64,000 nt of DNA. Source: RYN-230 sp963717125 (GTDB taxonomy: Bacteria; Actinomycetota; Actinomycetes; Streptosporangiales; Streptosporangiaceae). Shown one piece after another: positions 49,432 through 60,702 of this stretch. The stretch is taken from the NCBI GenBank assembly GCA_963717125.1, contig CAVQVG010000008.1, positions 310,001-374,000 on the forward strand, given 5' to 3'. Numbering within the stretch: position 1 is the stretch's first letter; the number at the start of each line of letters is the position of its first letter. The notes beneath the pieces were generated by a model that was not told the DNA's origin, made no database searches, and worked only from the letters and a program-made list of their open reading frames with translations. The position numbers and the translations under genes were made by a program.

Positions 49432-50030
49432 GGGACCTCCTGGACCAGCCGGCCGAGCGCGGCCAGCGCGCGGGATGTCGTGGACTTCACCGTGCCCGGG
49501 CTGACCCCCATGGACCGGGCGATCTCCGGCTCGGGCAGGTCCAGGTAGAACCGCAGCACTAAGGCCTCCCGCTGCCGGGCGGGCAGCCGGCGCAGCGCGG
49601 CCAGCACGGCCTGATGCTCGGCGTTGACCAGGGCCAGGGCTTCGGCGGACTCGCTGGTCTCCAGCCCGCTGTCCGGCCGGGCCGACCGGGACTCCCGGTG
49701 CAGTCGGCGTAGCGCCGAGCGGCAGCCGTTCAGCACCGCCGACCGGACGTAACGCTGCGCGTTCCCAGGATCGTCGAGCTGGCCCCAGCGCCGGTACAGG
49801 CCGCAGAACGCCTCCTGGACCACGTCCTCGGCCGCGGGGCGGTCGCCGAGCATGACGACGGCGAGGCGGATGAGGCCCACCGCGTGCGCCTCATACAGCG
49901 CGGAGACCGCCTGCCGGGCGTCCTGCTGGCCGGAGCTGGCGGTTCCGCGCGCCGCGCCGTCGGCCCCGGTGCTGCCCGGCGCCACCGACCCGCTCAGGGC
50001 GGGAAACCGCGACGAGGAATTACTGCTCAC
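49428..50030 (-). CDS. SigE-family ECF RNA polymerase sigma factor
   Basis: A 200-residue sigma factor: region 2 has SALYEAHAVGLIRLAVVMLG and AAEDVVQEAFCGLYRRWGQL; region 4 has LPARQREALVLRFYLDLPEP and MGVSPGTVKSTTSRALAAL. A Ser/Gly/Ala-rich N-terminus of about 40 residues precedes it. It is translationally coupled to the membrane partner. It opens with GTG 50030 and is divergent from the SCO1-like gene across an 81-base gap, so it could control that promoter (inference). Confidence 0.9.
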   Translation of the reverse strand: MSSNSSSRFPALSGSVAPGSTGADGAARGTASSGQQDARQAVSALYEAHAVGLIRLAVVMLGDRPAAEDVVQEAFCGLYRRWGQLDDPGNAQRYVRSAVLNGCRSALRRLHRESRSARPDSGLETSESAEALALVNAEHQAVLAALRRLPARQREALVLRFYLDLPEPEIARSMGVSPGTVKSTTSRALAALGRLVQEVP

Positions 50031-50099
50031 ATTCCAGAGACGCCTGGGTGGCCGGTCCGTTGCTTGCCGACCCCACTGATCTTTTACGACACCGCGTAG

Positions 50100-50105
50100 T
50101 AGTCT
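50100..50105 (+). promoter_or_regulatory. Probable -10 box for leaderless SCO1-like gene
   Basis: TAGTCT ends 6 bases before the GTG at 50112, within the short gap to the divergent sigma factor. Confidence 0.5.
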
Positions 50106-50111
50106 GGCGAG

Positions 50112-51317
50112 GTGGCAGTGACGGACAATAAGACCGAGACCAAAAACAGGTCCCAGTCATCGCGCGGCCGGGCCGTGCTGGCCGTCGCGGCAGGCCTGGT
50201 CGTGTTGTGTGCCGCGGTCCTGGCGGCGGTGCTCGCCACGAGGTCCGGCGGCCGGGCCGGGGGCCAGAGCCAGTCGGCCAGCCAGGCGCTGGACAACGCG
50301 GCCAACCGGAACCCGGACGTGGACCCGGGCACCAGCCTGCCCGGCCCGGTGGCGCCCGGCTTCGCGCTGATCGATCAGTCCGGTACGCCGGTCGCACTGC
50401 GGCAGTTCCGCGGCAAGGTGGTGGTGCTGGCCTTCGTGGACAGCCGGTGCACGACGGTGTGCCCGCTGTCCACGGTGAGCATGACTGAGGCGGTCAGCAT
50501 GCTCGGGCCCGGCGCCAGCCGGCACATCCAGCTGCTGGGCGTCAACGCCAACCCGGACGCCACCCGGGTAGCCGACGTTCGGGCGTACACGGTCGCGCAT
50601 CAGATGACCCGATCGTGGGACTTCCTGACCGGCAGCCGCGGCCAGCTCGCGGCGGTGTGGCGCGCGTACCACGTATACGTGGCGGCCTCGCACGGCAACA
50701 TCGACCACGAGCCAGCGGTATACCTCATCGACGCCCAGGGCCGGGAACGCACGCTGTACCTGACCCAGATGGCCTACGCCAGCGTGGCCCAGCAGGCTGA
50801 GCTCATCGCCAGCGGCGTGTCCCGGCTGCTGCCCAGCCACCCGGCGCTGCATGGCGGGGTGCCGATGACGCTGGCCCGGAGCATCCGGCCGGACACCGCG
50901 GCCAGCCTGGCGGTCATCGGCGGCGCGCGTGGCACCGGCCGCGTCACGCTGGGCCCCGGCCACCCGCACCTGGTCGTGTTCCTGGCCAGCTGGGACCAGG
51001 AGATCTCGAACCTGCCCGCGGACCTGCGGGCCCTCGCGGACTATCAGCGCGAGGCGCTGCGCCGGGGCTGGCCCACCGTGGTGGCGGTCGATGAGACGCC
51101 GACCGAGGCCAGTCCCGCCGACCTGGCCCGGGTGCTGGCCAGCAGCGGCGGGGCGGCGCTCGGTTATCCCGTCGTCGCCGACACCAGCGGCCGGCTCGCC
51201 GATGGCTACGGGGTGCAGGACCTGCCCTGGACCGAGCTGATCTCGCCCAGCGGGCAGATCCGCTACCACCACGACGGCTGGCTGTCCGAAGCCGCCCTCG
51301 CCCGGCTGGCCGGCTAA
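50112..51317 (+). CDS. SCO1/SenC-type membrane-anchored redox protein with second thioredoxin-like domain
   Basis: A 401-residue protein. An N-terminal anchor (AVLAVAAGLVVLCAAVLAAVL, residues about 20-42) precedes a SCO1/peroxiredoxin-like domain with the copper/redox motif Cys113-x3-Cys117-Pro in SRCTTVCPLS and His199 in DHEPAVYLID. The last ~140 residues form a second thioredoxin-like domain (HLVVFLASWDQEISNLPADL, TVVAVDETPT, GVQDLPWTELISPSGQI) in which the usual WCxxC is WDQEI, so it has no redox cysteines. A role in copper delivery or extracytoplasmic redox is inferred. The GTG start has a TAGTCT box. Confidence 0.85.
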   Translation: MAVTDNKTETKNRSQSSRGRAVLAVAAGLVVLCAAVLAAVLATRSGGRAGGQSQSASQALDNAANRNPDVDPGTSLPGPVAPGFALIDQSGTPVALRQFRGKVVVLAFVDSRCTTVCPLSTVSMTEAVSMLGPGASRHIQLLGVNANPDATRVADVRAYTVAHQMTRSWDFLTGSRGQLAAVWRAYHVYVAASHGNIDHEPAVYLIDAQGRERTLYLTQMAYASVAQQAELIASGVSRLLPSHPALHGGVPMTLARSIRPDTAASLAVIGGARGTGRVTLGPGHPHLVVFLASWDQEISNLPADLRALADYQREALRRGWPTVVAVDETPTEASPADLARVLASSGGAALGYPVVADTSGRLADGYGVQDLPWTELISPSGQIRYHHDGWLSEAALARLAG

Positions 51318-52159
51318 GCGTCCAGGATCCGCTGGACTATCTGCTCGGCGCCGTCCGCCGCGCCGTGCCCGGTGCGGCCGAAGATGTCCGCCGCGGCCTG
51401 ATGGAAGCCGTCCGGCAGCCCGGCCGCGGCCATGCTCGCCGCGATCTCCGTCATCTCCCCGGTCCAGCGCCAGCCCTTGGCCGCCGCCGACCGGGCGGCG
51501 GCGGCCGACCGGCCGGCCAGGTCCGGCTGGGACAGCGCCCACTCGGCCAGCAGGGTGTCTTCCACCCCTTCGGCCCGGGCCAGGGCGCGCACCGCGAGGA
51601 GCAGCGCGGCGGTGCCCTTCGTCCACCCGGCGTAGGCCATTTTCACCGCCGAGGCGGCCACGCTGCCCTGGTCCTTGCCGATGACGCGGGCATCCAGCGG
51701 GCTGCCGGTGAACAGGTCCCGGACCTGTCCGGCCTGCGGGCCGGACAGGTACAGCCGGGTGCCACCGGCCCGCCCGCCGGGCGGCAGCCCGATGATCCCG
51801 CCGTCCACGTAACTGGCCCCGGCCTGCGCGACGATCGCGCCGACCTGAAGGGCGGTGCCGGGGGAGATGGCGTTCGCGTCCACGAAGATGCCGGGAAAGC
51901 CGCCGGGCGAGGCGGCCACCGAGCGGGCGGTGTCCAGCGCGGCGTGCGGTGGGCAGATGGACAGGATCAGCCCGGCCCGGGAGGCCAGTTCCGCGACCGA
52001 CGCGGCGGCCGACAGCCCGGCGCCGGCCGCCCGCGCGGCCGTCGCGGCGCTGCGCCCGGCCGGCGCCCACAGCACGGGATAGCCCCGTGCGGTCAGGCAG
52101 CCGGCCACCGCCGCGCCCATCTCGCCGGGATGCAGCAGCCCGATCACCGTGTCACCCAC
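51314..52159 (-). CDS. NAD(P)-binding 6-phosphogluconate dehydrogenase-like oxidoreductase
   Basis: A 281-residue protein of the beta-hydroxyacid dehydrogenase type. The N-terminal Rossmann motif is GLLHPGEMGAAVAGCLTARG. It continues with ILSICPPHAALDTARSV, FVDANAISPGTA and the C-terminal domain SAVKMAYAGWTKGTAALLLA with the catalytic Lys position. The C-terminal part resembles a DUF1932-type domain. Substrate unknown. It ends tail to tail with the SCO1-like gene (4-base overlap). Confidence 0.85.
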   Translation of the reverse strand: MGDTVIGLLHPGEMGAAVAGCLTARGYPVLWAPAGRSAATAARAAGAGLSAAASVAELASRAGLILSICPPHAALDTARSVAASPGGFPGIFVDANAISPGTALQVGAIVAQAGASYVDGGIIGLPPGGRAGGTRLYLSGPQAGQVRDLFTGSPLDARVIGKDQGSVAASAVKMAYAGWTKGTAALLLAVRALARAEGVEDTLLAEWALSQPDLAGRSAAAARSAAAKGWRWTGEMTEIAASMAAAGLPDGFHQAAADIFGRTGHGAADGAEQIVQRILDA

Positions 52160-52244
52160 TGGGCCCTCCGTCCGCCGAAGCCGGGTCGTTTCTCATCCTG
52201 CCCGCCTCCGCCGCCCCCGCGGCCGGCCGGGTGGGTGCATCCGG

Positions 52245-52530
52245 TCAGGTGCCCGCGGCGCCGATGTTGACCTGCCAGCCGATGCCGTACCGGTCGGTGA
52301 CCGCGCCGAAGATGTCGCCCCAGAACTGCCGCTCCAGCTTGGCCCGGACGGTGCCGCCGCCGGCCAGGCCGTCGAACAGGACCCGCAGCCGCGCCTCGTC
52401 CGTGCCGATCAGGGACAGCTCGACCCGGGTCTGCGGCTCGGTACTGGTGTCCTCGCGGTCGGCCGCCCGCAGGGTGAGGTCAGGGCGACGTCCGTCCTCT
52501 CGATGTGCAGTGATGGGAACTGCATACTCC
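52245..52530 (-). pseudogene. VOC (PhnB-like) protein remnant
   Basis: The minus-strand frame ends with RVELSLIGTDEARLRVLFDG, then LAGGGTVRAKLERQFWGDIF and AVTDRYGIGWQVNI, the C-terminal half of a PhnB/3-demethylubiquinone-methyltransferase-like VOC domain. The first half of the domain is absent and the sequence upstream turns into unrelated Arg/Thr-rich translation. It is probably a decayed or truncated gene. Confidence 0.55.
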
Positions 52531-52715
52531 GGACCGGCGCGCCGGCAGCGGGCAGGCGAGGGCGTTAGGTAATGAACAGCAGTTCCTATCGGGTGCGGTG
52601 TGCAGCCGTGCTCGGTAGAGTCGAAGCACCGGGCCGAAAGGCCGTCAATTTCCAGGCCGCCGCACGTCCATGGCCGCGGCGTCACTCCGGCGGCACCTCA
52701 TAGGAGAGCATTTCA

Positions 52716-55400
<2,685 letters not shown>

Positions 55401-55404
<4 letters not shown>

Positions 55405-56654
55405 CCGAGCAGCATCCGGGTTACGACGACCACGCCACGGCCCGCTGGGTGGCTGAGCCGCCCAAGCGGGCCGTGGCGGCCGGCGTGGACGTGGGGTGGT
55501 TCCGGCGTAGCGCGTTCGAGCGGGACCGGGCCCGGGTGCTGCACACCTCGGCGCTGCGCCGGCTGGCGGCTAAGACCCAGGTGGTGGCGGTGGACGCGGG
55601 GGACTTCCCGCGGACTCGGCTGACCCACTCGCTGGAGTGCGCACAGATCGGCCGGGAGCTGGGCGCGGCGCTGGGCTGCGACCCCGATCTCGTCGACGCC
55701 GCCTGCCTGGCCCATGACCTGGGGCACCCGCCGTTCGGCCACAACGGCGAGGCGGCCTTGGCCGAGGTGGCCGCGGGCTGCGGGGGGTTCGAGGGGAACG
55801 CGCAGAGCCTGCGCTTGCTGACCAGGCTCGAGCCCAAGGTCCCCGGGGCCGGGCTGAACCTGACCCGCGCCACGCTGGACGCCACGCTGAAGTACCCGTG
55901 GCTGGCGGGCCCGGGGCTGGGCAAGTACGGCGCGTACGCCGCGGACGCGGAGGCCTTCGCGTGGATCCGGGACGGCGCGCCTGCGGACCGGCCGTCCCTG
56001 GAAGCGCAGGTCATGGACTGGGCCGACGACGTCGCCTACTCGGTGCACGACCTGGAGGACGGCCTGCACGCCGGGCTGATCACGCTGGCCGCGCTGGCCG
56101 ATCCGGTCGAGCGGGGCGCGGTCGTCAAGCTGACCGCGGCCGAGTACTGCGCCCCGGATTCGGTGACCGAGGCCGAGCTGGCCGAGGTCTTCACCGAGCT
56201 GCTGGCGCTGCCCTGCTGGCCGGCCGGGTACGACGCCGGGCTGTACGGCCTGGCCGCGCTGAAGAACCTGACCAGCGAGCTGATCGGGCGGCTGTGCGGG
56301 GCGGCGCATACCGCCACCCTGGCCTCGTCCGGCGGGCGGCCAGTGACCCGGTACGCCGCCGACCTGGTGGTGCCCAGCCGGCAACGGCTGGAGTGCGCGC
56401 TGCTCAAGGGGGTCACCGCGCACTACGTGATGAGCCGGGCCGGCGCGGCTGAGTCGCAGGCCAAGGAGCGTGAACTGATCATGGAACTGGCCGCGGCGGT
56501 GCGCATCGGCGCGCCGGGCACGCTGGACCCGGCGCTGCGGCCGGCGTTCGAGGCGGCCAGCACCGACGCGGCCCGGTTGCGCGTCGTGGTGGACCAGGTG
56601 GCGTCGCTGACCGACACGTCCGCGATGGCCTGGCATGCCCGGCTGTGCCGCTGA
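55401..56654 (+). CDS. dgt: Deoxyguanosinetriphosphate triphosphohydrolase-like protein
   Basis: A 417-residue HD-domain phosphohydrolase that removes triphosphate from dNTPs. RTRLTHSLECAQIGRELGAA and AHDLGHPPFGHNGEAAL carry the His...His-Asp metal site, with VMDWADDVAYSVHDLEDGLH supplying the distal Asp. GTG 55401 overlaps the ppdK stop (GTGA). It shares its frame with the first part of ppdK by chance. In actinobacteria it commonly lies near dnaG; here it is coupled to ppdK. Confidence 0.94.
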
Positions 56655-56679
56655 GATGGTAACTCTGTTAGGAGTCCAG

Positions 56680-57936
56680 ATGCCTGGAGAACCGGCCTAC
56701 GTGATCATCGGCGCCAGCCTGGCCGGCGCCAAAGCGGCCGAGACGCTGCGCGAGGAGGGGTTCACCGGGAGCATCGTGCTGCTCGGCTCGGAGCTGGAGC
56801 TGCCCTACGAGCGGCCGCCGCTGTCCAAGGCCTACCTGCTGGGTAAGGCGGACAAGTCGTCGATCTACGTACATGACGAGCACTGGTACCCGGGACATCA
56901 CGTGGACCTGCAGCTCGGGGTGACGGCCAGGGCCATCGACCGCGGCGCCAAACGGGTCGAGCTGGCCAGCGGCGGCTCGATCGGCTACGACCGGCTGCTG
57001 CTGACCATGGGCGCCCACCCGCGGCGGGTGGACCTGCCCGGCGACGATCTCGATGGCGTGCACTACCTGCGCACCGCCGCCGATTCGGAGGCGCTGGCCA
57101 CCTCGCTGGCCGTGCCGCCCGGCGAGGAGACCCGCGTGGTCATCCTGGGCGCGGGCTGGATCGGCCTGGAGGTTGCCGCCGCGGCCCGGGAGAAGGGCTG
57201 CGCGGTGACCGTGCTGGAGCGGGAGCCCACCGCGCTGCACCGGCAGCTCGGTCCCGAGCTGGGCGATTTCTTCGCCGACCTGCACCGGTTGCACGGCGTG
57301 GAGTTCCGGTTCGGCGAGACGGCCAGCGAAGTGCATAACGGCCAGGACGGCCGGGTGACCGGGGTGCTCACCTCCGGTGGGGCGGACCTGCCCGCCGACG
57401 TGGTCGTGGTGGCCATCGGCGCGGCGCCTAACGTGGGGCTGGCCGAGGCGGCCGGGCTGGACGTGGCCAACGGGGTGCTGGTGGACGCGGCCCTGCGGAC
57501 GACCGACCCGGATGTGTTCGCGGCCGGTGACGTGGCCAACGTGGCGCACCCGCTGCTCGGCCGCCGGGTCCGGGTGGAGCACTGGGCCAACGCGCGCAGC
57601 GGCGGCCCGGCCGCGGCCCGGTCCATGCTCGGCCAGGAAGTGTCCTATGACCGGGTGCCGTATTACTTCAGCGACCAGTACGACCTGGGCATGGAGTGCT
57701 CCGGGTTGCCCGAGCCGGGGTTCTATGACCAGATCGTGTACCGCGGGGAGCGGGGGTCGGCTGAGTTCATCGCGTTCTGGCTGCAGGGCGGCTGCGTGGT
57801 GGCCGGGATGAACGTCAACGTATGGGACGTGACCGACGACATCCAGGCGCTGATCCGGGCCGGGTACGGTGGCCGGCCCGCCGACCCGGCGCGGCTGGCT
57901 GACCCGATGGTGCCGCTGGATGCGGTGCTGGGCTGA
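56680..57936 (+). CDS. FAD-dependent ferredoxin reductase-like oxidoreductase
   Basis: A 418-residue pyridine nucleotide-disulfide oxidoreductase without the redox Cys pair, of the ferredoxin/rubredoxin reductase type. The N-terminal FAD motif is IIGASLAGAKAAETLREEGF; PYERPPLSKAYLLGK is typical. NAD binding is at ILGAGWIGLEVAAAAREKGC, and the second FAD motif is DVFAAGDVANVAHPL. The C-terminal reductase domain is present. ATG 56680 has TTAGGAG upstream. Its electron acceptor is not encoded nearby. Confidence 0.92.
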   Translation: MPGEPAYVIIGASLAGAKAAETLREEGFTGSIVLLGSELELPYERPPLSKAYLLGKADKSSIYVHDEHWYPGHHVDLQLGVTARAIDRGAKRVELASGGSIGYDRLLLTMGAHPRRVDLPGDDLDGVHYLRTAADSEALATSLAVPPGEETRVVILGAGWIGLEVAAAAREKGCAVTVLEREPTALHRQLGPELGDFFADLHRLHGVEFRFGETASEVHNGQDGRVTGVLTSGGADLPADVVVVAIGAAPNVGLAEAAGLDVANGVLVDAALRTTDPDVFAAGDVANVAHPLLGRRVRVEHWANARSGGPAAARSMLGQEVSYDRVPYYFSDQYDLGMECSGLPEPGFYDQIVYRGERGSAEFIAFWLQGGCVVAGMNVNVWDVTDDIQALIRAGYGGRPADPARLADPMVPLDAVLG

Positions 57937-57945
57937 TCCCGGAGG

Positions 57946-58938
57946 TCAAACCTCGGCGGGCGCGTCCTTCGTGGGTGCGTCCGCTGCGGGCGGGAAGGGG
58001 ACCAGGACCACGGTGATGTTGTCCCGGCCGCCGGACTCGATGGCGAACTGGACCAGTTCCTTGGCCGCGCCGAGCGGGTCGGTCAGCGCCCGGGGCAGGG
58101 CCAGGCTGGCCAGCTCCGCCGCGTCCGGCTGGTAGTTCCACAGGCCATCCGAGCACAGCAGTAGAACGCCCCGGCCGGGTGGCTCGAACGTGGCCACATG
58201 CGGCGGCGCCTCGGCTGGGTCGGCGCCGACCCAGCGGGTCACCACGTGCGCGTGCGGCGACGTCAGCGCTTCCGACTGGTGCAGCAGCCCGGCCGTGACC
58301 ATCTCCTGGGCCAGCGAGTCATCGGTGGTGAGCTGCTCGGCGGCTGAGTCCTTGGCCGCGGCCAGCCAGTAGGCCCGGCTGTCGCCCAGCCAGCACAGCG
58401 TCGCGGCCTCGCTGGTCACGACGGCCGAGATGAACGTGGCAGACGGCACGCTGGCGCCTGGTTCGGCCAGTTGGGCCACGGCCTTCCCGGCCGACAGGAC
58501 CGCCCGCGTCGACGCTTCGACCAGGTCCGCGCCTGACGCCGCCGCCGTGGTCAGCACCTGGGCGGCGGCCTGCGCGGCGGCCAGCGACGCTTCGTCCGGC
58601 CGGGTCGAGGTGGATACCCCGTCACAGACCACGGCCACGATGACCGGACCGTCGCCGGCCTGGGCCTGGGCCTGGGCCTGTGCCTGTGCCTGTGCCTGGG
58701 GCTGGGCTTGGGCGACCGCGAGTTCCATCGCGTCTTCGTTCCGGTGGTGCCGGAGCCCGCGATCGGTCACGCCGGCCAGCAGTCCTAGATCGACTTCCTG
58801 GTGATCACGCGTCATCACGGCACCGTCCGAGGCAACGGCCCAGGTTCCGCTCCGACCTGGGCCGTTGGCCATTCTATGCCCGGGCCGGGCGGCCCGGGCC
58901 GGTCCGGCCGGGCCGCCTGATGCGCTGTCCGTGAACAT
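57946..58938 (-). CDS. PP2C-family serine/threonine phosphatase
   Basis: A 330-residue protein with PP2C motifs: TDRGLRHHRNEDAMEL, VVCDGVSTSTRP, LCWLGDSRAYWL, LLLCSDGLWNYQPDA and GGRDNITVVLVPF, so the metal-binding aspartates are present. A run of Ala-Gln dipeptides (encoded near 58662-58715) is inserted after the first motif. The start is uncertain: ATG 58938 is taken, with a longer frame to 59133 and a shorter ATG at 58815 possible. It could reverse Ser/Thr kinase signalling; no kinase is adjacent. Confidence 0.88.
   Translation of the reverse strand: MFTDSASGGPAGPARAARPGHRMANGPGRSGTWAVASDGAVMTRDHQEVDLGLLAGVTDRGLRHHRNEDAMELAVAQAQPQAQAQAQAQAQAQAGDGPVIVAVVCDGVSTSTRPDEASLAAAQAAAQVLTTAAASGADLVEASTRAVLSAGKAVAQLAEPGASVPSATFISAVVTSEAATLCWLGDSRAYWLAAAKDSAAEQLTTDDSLAQEMVTAGLLHQSEALTSPHAHVVTRWVGADPAEAPPHVATFEPPGRGVLLLCSDGLWNYQPDAAELASLALPRALTDPLGAAKELVQFAIESGGRDNITVVLVPFPPAADAPTKDAPAEV
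58662..58715 (-). repeat. 6-bp tandem repeat encoding Ala-Gln in the PP2C gene
   Basis: About nine units of GGCCTG/TGCCTG (plus strand) translate on the minus strand as AQAQ…PQ, a flexible low-complexity loop near the PP2C N-terminus. Confidence 0.8.
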
Positions 58939-59163
58939 CCGCTCGGGTCCTCTTGGCGGCCGGCGCGGCTGGTCGCAGCTCGGCCTCCCCAAGTAGGCGA
59001 TCTTGGGCGGGCGTCCCCAGTGCCGTGACAGCAGGATCGGCACGGCTGCACCGGGGGTCACACCAGGCAATCCTGTATCGCGGACCTGGGGCTGGGAGCC
59101 GGCCCCGGGGCCTGGCCGGGGCCGGCGGCTCAATGGCCGGCCGGTGACCGGGCCGGCCGGGGG

Positions 59164-60063
59164 TCAGATGCCGCAGGCTTGGGCCACGGCGGCAGCGGCT
59201 TCCTCGCGGGTGCCGTAGGCGGGGATGCCGGCCCGCTCGAAGTCGGTGACGTAGATGTCGGCCGCCTGGGCTGGGCTGCCGGCCGCGTTGAGGGTGGGGA
59301 GGTACTGGGCCCAGATCTGGTTGAACGCGAGGATCGCGGTCAGCTGGGTCTGCAGGTCGGCGGCGGGGTTGCCGGTGACGTAGCCGCCGGGCAGCGGGGT
59401 CCAGCCGATCAGGCCGCCGCCGCCGTCACCCACCGACTCGGGGTTGCCGCCGGATTCGGCGTAGATGTTGCCGGCGATGCCGGAGGCCGCGTTGCCGGAG
59501 TAGCCGTGCGCGGTCAGGAACGTGACGATCGCGCCGTAGTTCAGCGGCTTCAACGTGCCGCCGGAACCGGTGCACGTCACGCCGCGCCGGTTGCTTGAAG
59601 TCACCACGGCCTGCTGCTGACCAGCCGAGGATGAGCCGCCCGACGTGGCCGGCTGACTGTTACCACCGGCCACCCGGGCGTCCTGGCTGGCACGGACCGG
59701 CTTACTGGGCGCCGGTTTCCTCGGGCTGCTCGCGCCGGCCGAGTGCTGCGTCCAGTACTGGTTCCCCGCGGCCCGCACTGAGGATGGCAGGCCGGCTGCG
59801 TTCACGGTCCGGTCCGGCGTCATGCTGAGGCCGGTCATTCCCCGGCCGGCCGCGGCGGCCGCGGCGTGGCCCGCCGCGCTGGCCGGTCCGGCCGAGCCGA
59901 GGCTGCGCAGATAGGGAACGGCGAACGCACCCGCCGCCGCGACGGCCGCCACGGCCGGGATGGCCACGCCGGCCCGGGCCATGGTCCGCCCGCGCGGCGG
60001 CGCGCCGTGCCGCCCGGACTGCCTGGTCTCCCTGTTCGTACGTAGCCTGCGGACTGCCTTCAA
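59164..60063 (-). CDS. Secreted protein with phage-tail-type lysozyme domain
   Basis: A 299-residue protein. A basic N-terminus and signal segment (MARAGVAIPAVAAVAAAGAF) are followed by a Ser/Gly/Ala-rich linker of about 90 residues. The C-terminal domain has NYGAIVTFLTAHGYSGNAAS, GIAGNIYAESGGNPESVGDG, GLIGWTP and YVTDFERAGIP, as in the 'phage_lysozyme2' cell-wall hydrolase family; the Glu in YAESGGNP is the likely catalytic residue. The frame opens at TTG 60063 with AAGGCAGG upstream; ATG 59982 is possible. It probably cleaves peptidoglycan outside the cell. Confidence 0.82.
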   Translation of the reverse strand: MKAVRRLRTNRETRQSGRHGAPPRGRTMARAGVAIPAVAAVAAAGAFAVPYLRSLGSAGPASAAGHAAAAAAGRGMTGLSMTPDRTVNAAGLPSSVRAAGNQYWTQHSAGASSPRKPAPSKPVRASQDARVAGGNSQPATSGGSSSAGQQQAVVTSSNRRGVTCTGSGGTLKPLNYGAIVTFLTAHGYSGNAASGIAGNIYAESGGNPESVGDGGGGLIGWTPLPGGYVTGNPAADLQTQLTAILAFNQIWAQYLPTLNAAGSPAQAADIYVTDFERAGIPAYGTREEAAAAVAQACGI

Positions 60064-60297
60064 GAACCTGCCTTGCGCCGGATCTGCGCCCAGCTACGCG
60101 GCAGACTTCGCCTCTCGCCAGGCCGGACAAATGCTCACCGGGCAGCATGGCAGGACACTCGACGCAATGAGGTTGAATCCGGGCAAATAGCACAATATGA
60201 CTAGTTACCGTACAAAGTCACGAACGAGCAGGTAACTCGGCGTCGACCGCGGCGGGCACCGGGCGCCGAGTGGCGCGCGCCTCTGGGCCGGCTGGTG
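60064..60297. other. Non-coding gap upstream of the lysozyme-like gene
   Basis: The 234-base leader of the lysozyme-like gene contains an AT-rich part (60185-60225) suitable for a promoter and a weak inverted repeat AGTTACC-N21-GGTAACT (60203-60237). I looked for the c-di-AMP (ydaO) riboswitch often found before such genes and could not match its conserved segments. Confidence 0.5.
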
Positions 60298-60702
60298 TCA
60301 GGTCTTGCGCGGTTCGCCGCGGTAGGTGCCGAACGACCAGCGGTTGCCCTCCGGGTCGCGCGCGGCGAAGTCGCGGGAGCCGTAGTCGGTCTCGTGCAGC
60401 GGCGCGATGATCTCCGCGCCAGCCGCGCTGGCCCGGGCGAACAGGCCGTCCGGGTCATCGGTGACCACGTACGCGCCGAACGAGCCGGGCGGCACCGGCC
60501 AGGCGCCGTCGTCCCGGACCGAGCCGAGCATGACGCCGCCGCCGGGCGGCCAGGAGAGTTGGGCGTGGTCGACACGCTCGCCGTCGCCGTACACCACCGT
60601 CTCCTCGAAGCCGAACGCATCGACCAGGAAGCGGATCAGGGCACGCGCATCACGCGCCCGGAGAGTGGGCCAGACCTGGGGTGATGGGCTGTTATCTGTC
60701 AT
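60298..60702 (-). CDS. VOC (glyoxalase/bleomycin resistance) family protein
   Basis: A 134-residue protein with paired beta-alpha-beta modules: WPTLRARDARALIRFLVDAF, GFEETVVYGDGERVDHAQLS, then AYVVTDDPDGLFARASAAGA and the closing YGSRDFAARDPEGNRWSFGTY. The Glu in DPEGNRW and the His in RVDHAQLSW may bind metal. Substrate unknown. ATG 60702 overlaps the stop of the upstream AraC gene (ATGA), so the two are coupled and probably co-regulated. Confidence 0.9.
   Translation of the reverse strand: MTDNSPSPQVWPTLRARDARALIRFLVDAFGFEETVVYGDGERVDHAQLSWPPGGGVMLGSVRDDGAWPVPPGSFGAYVVTDDPDGLFARASAAGAEIIAPLHETDYGSRDFAARDPEGNRWSFGTYRGEPRKT

Noticed and set aside
60064..60240. c-di-AMP riboswitch before the lysozyme-like gene
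   Set aside because: Such riboswitches are common before cell-wall hydrolases, but the conserved segments could not be matched in this leader.
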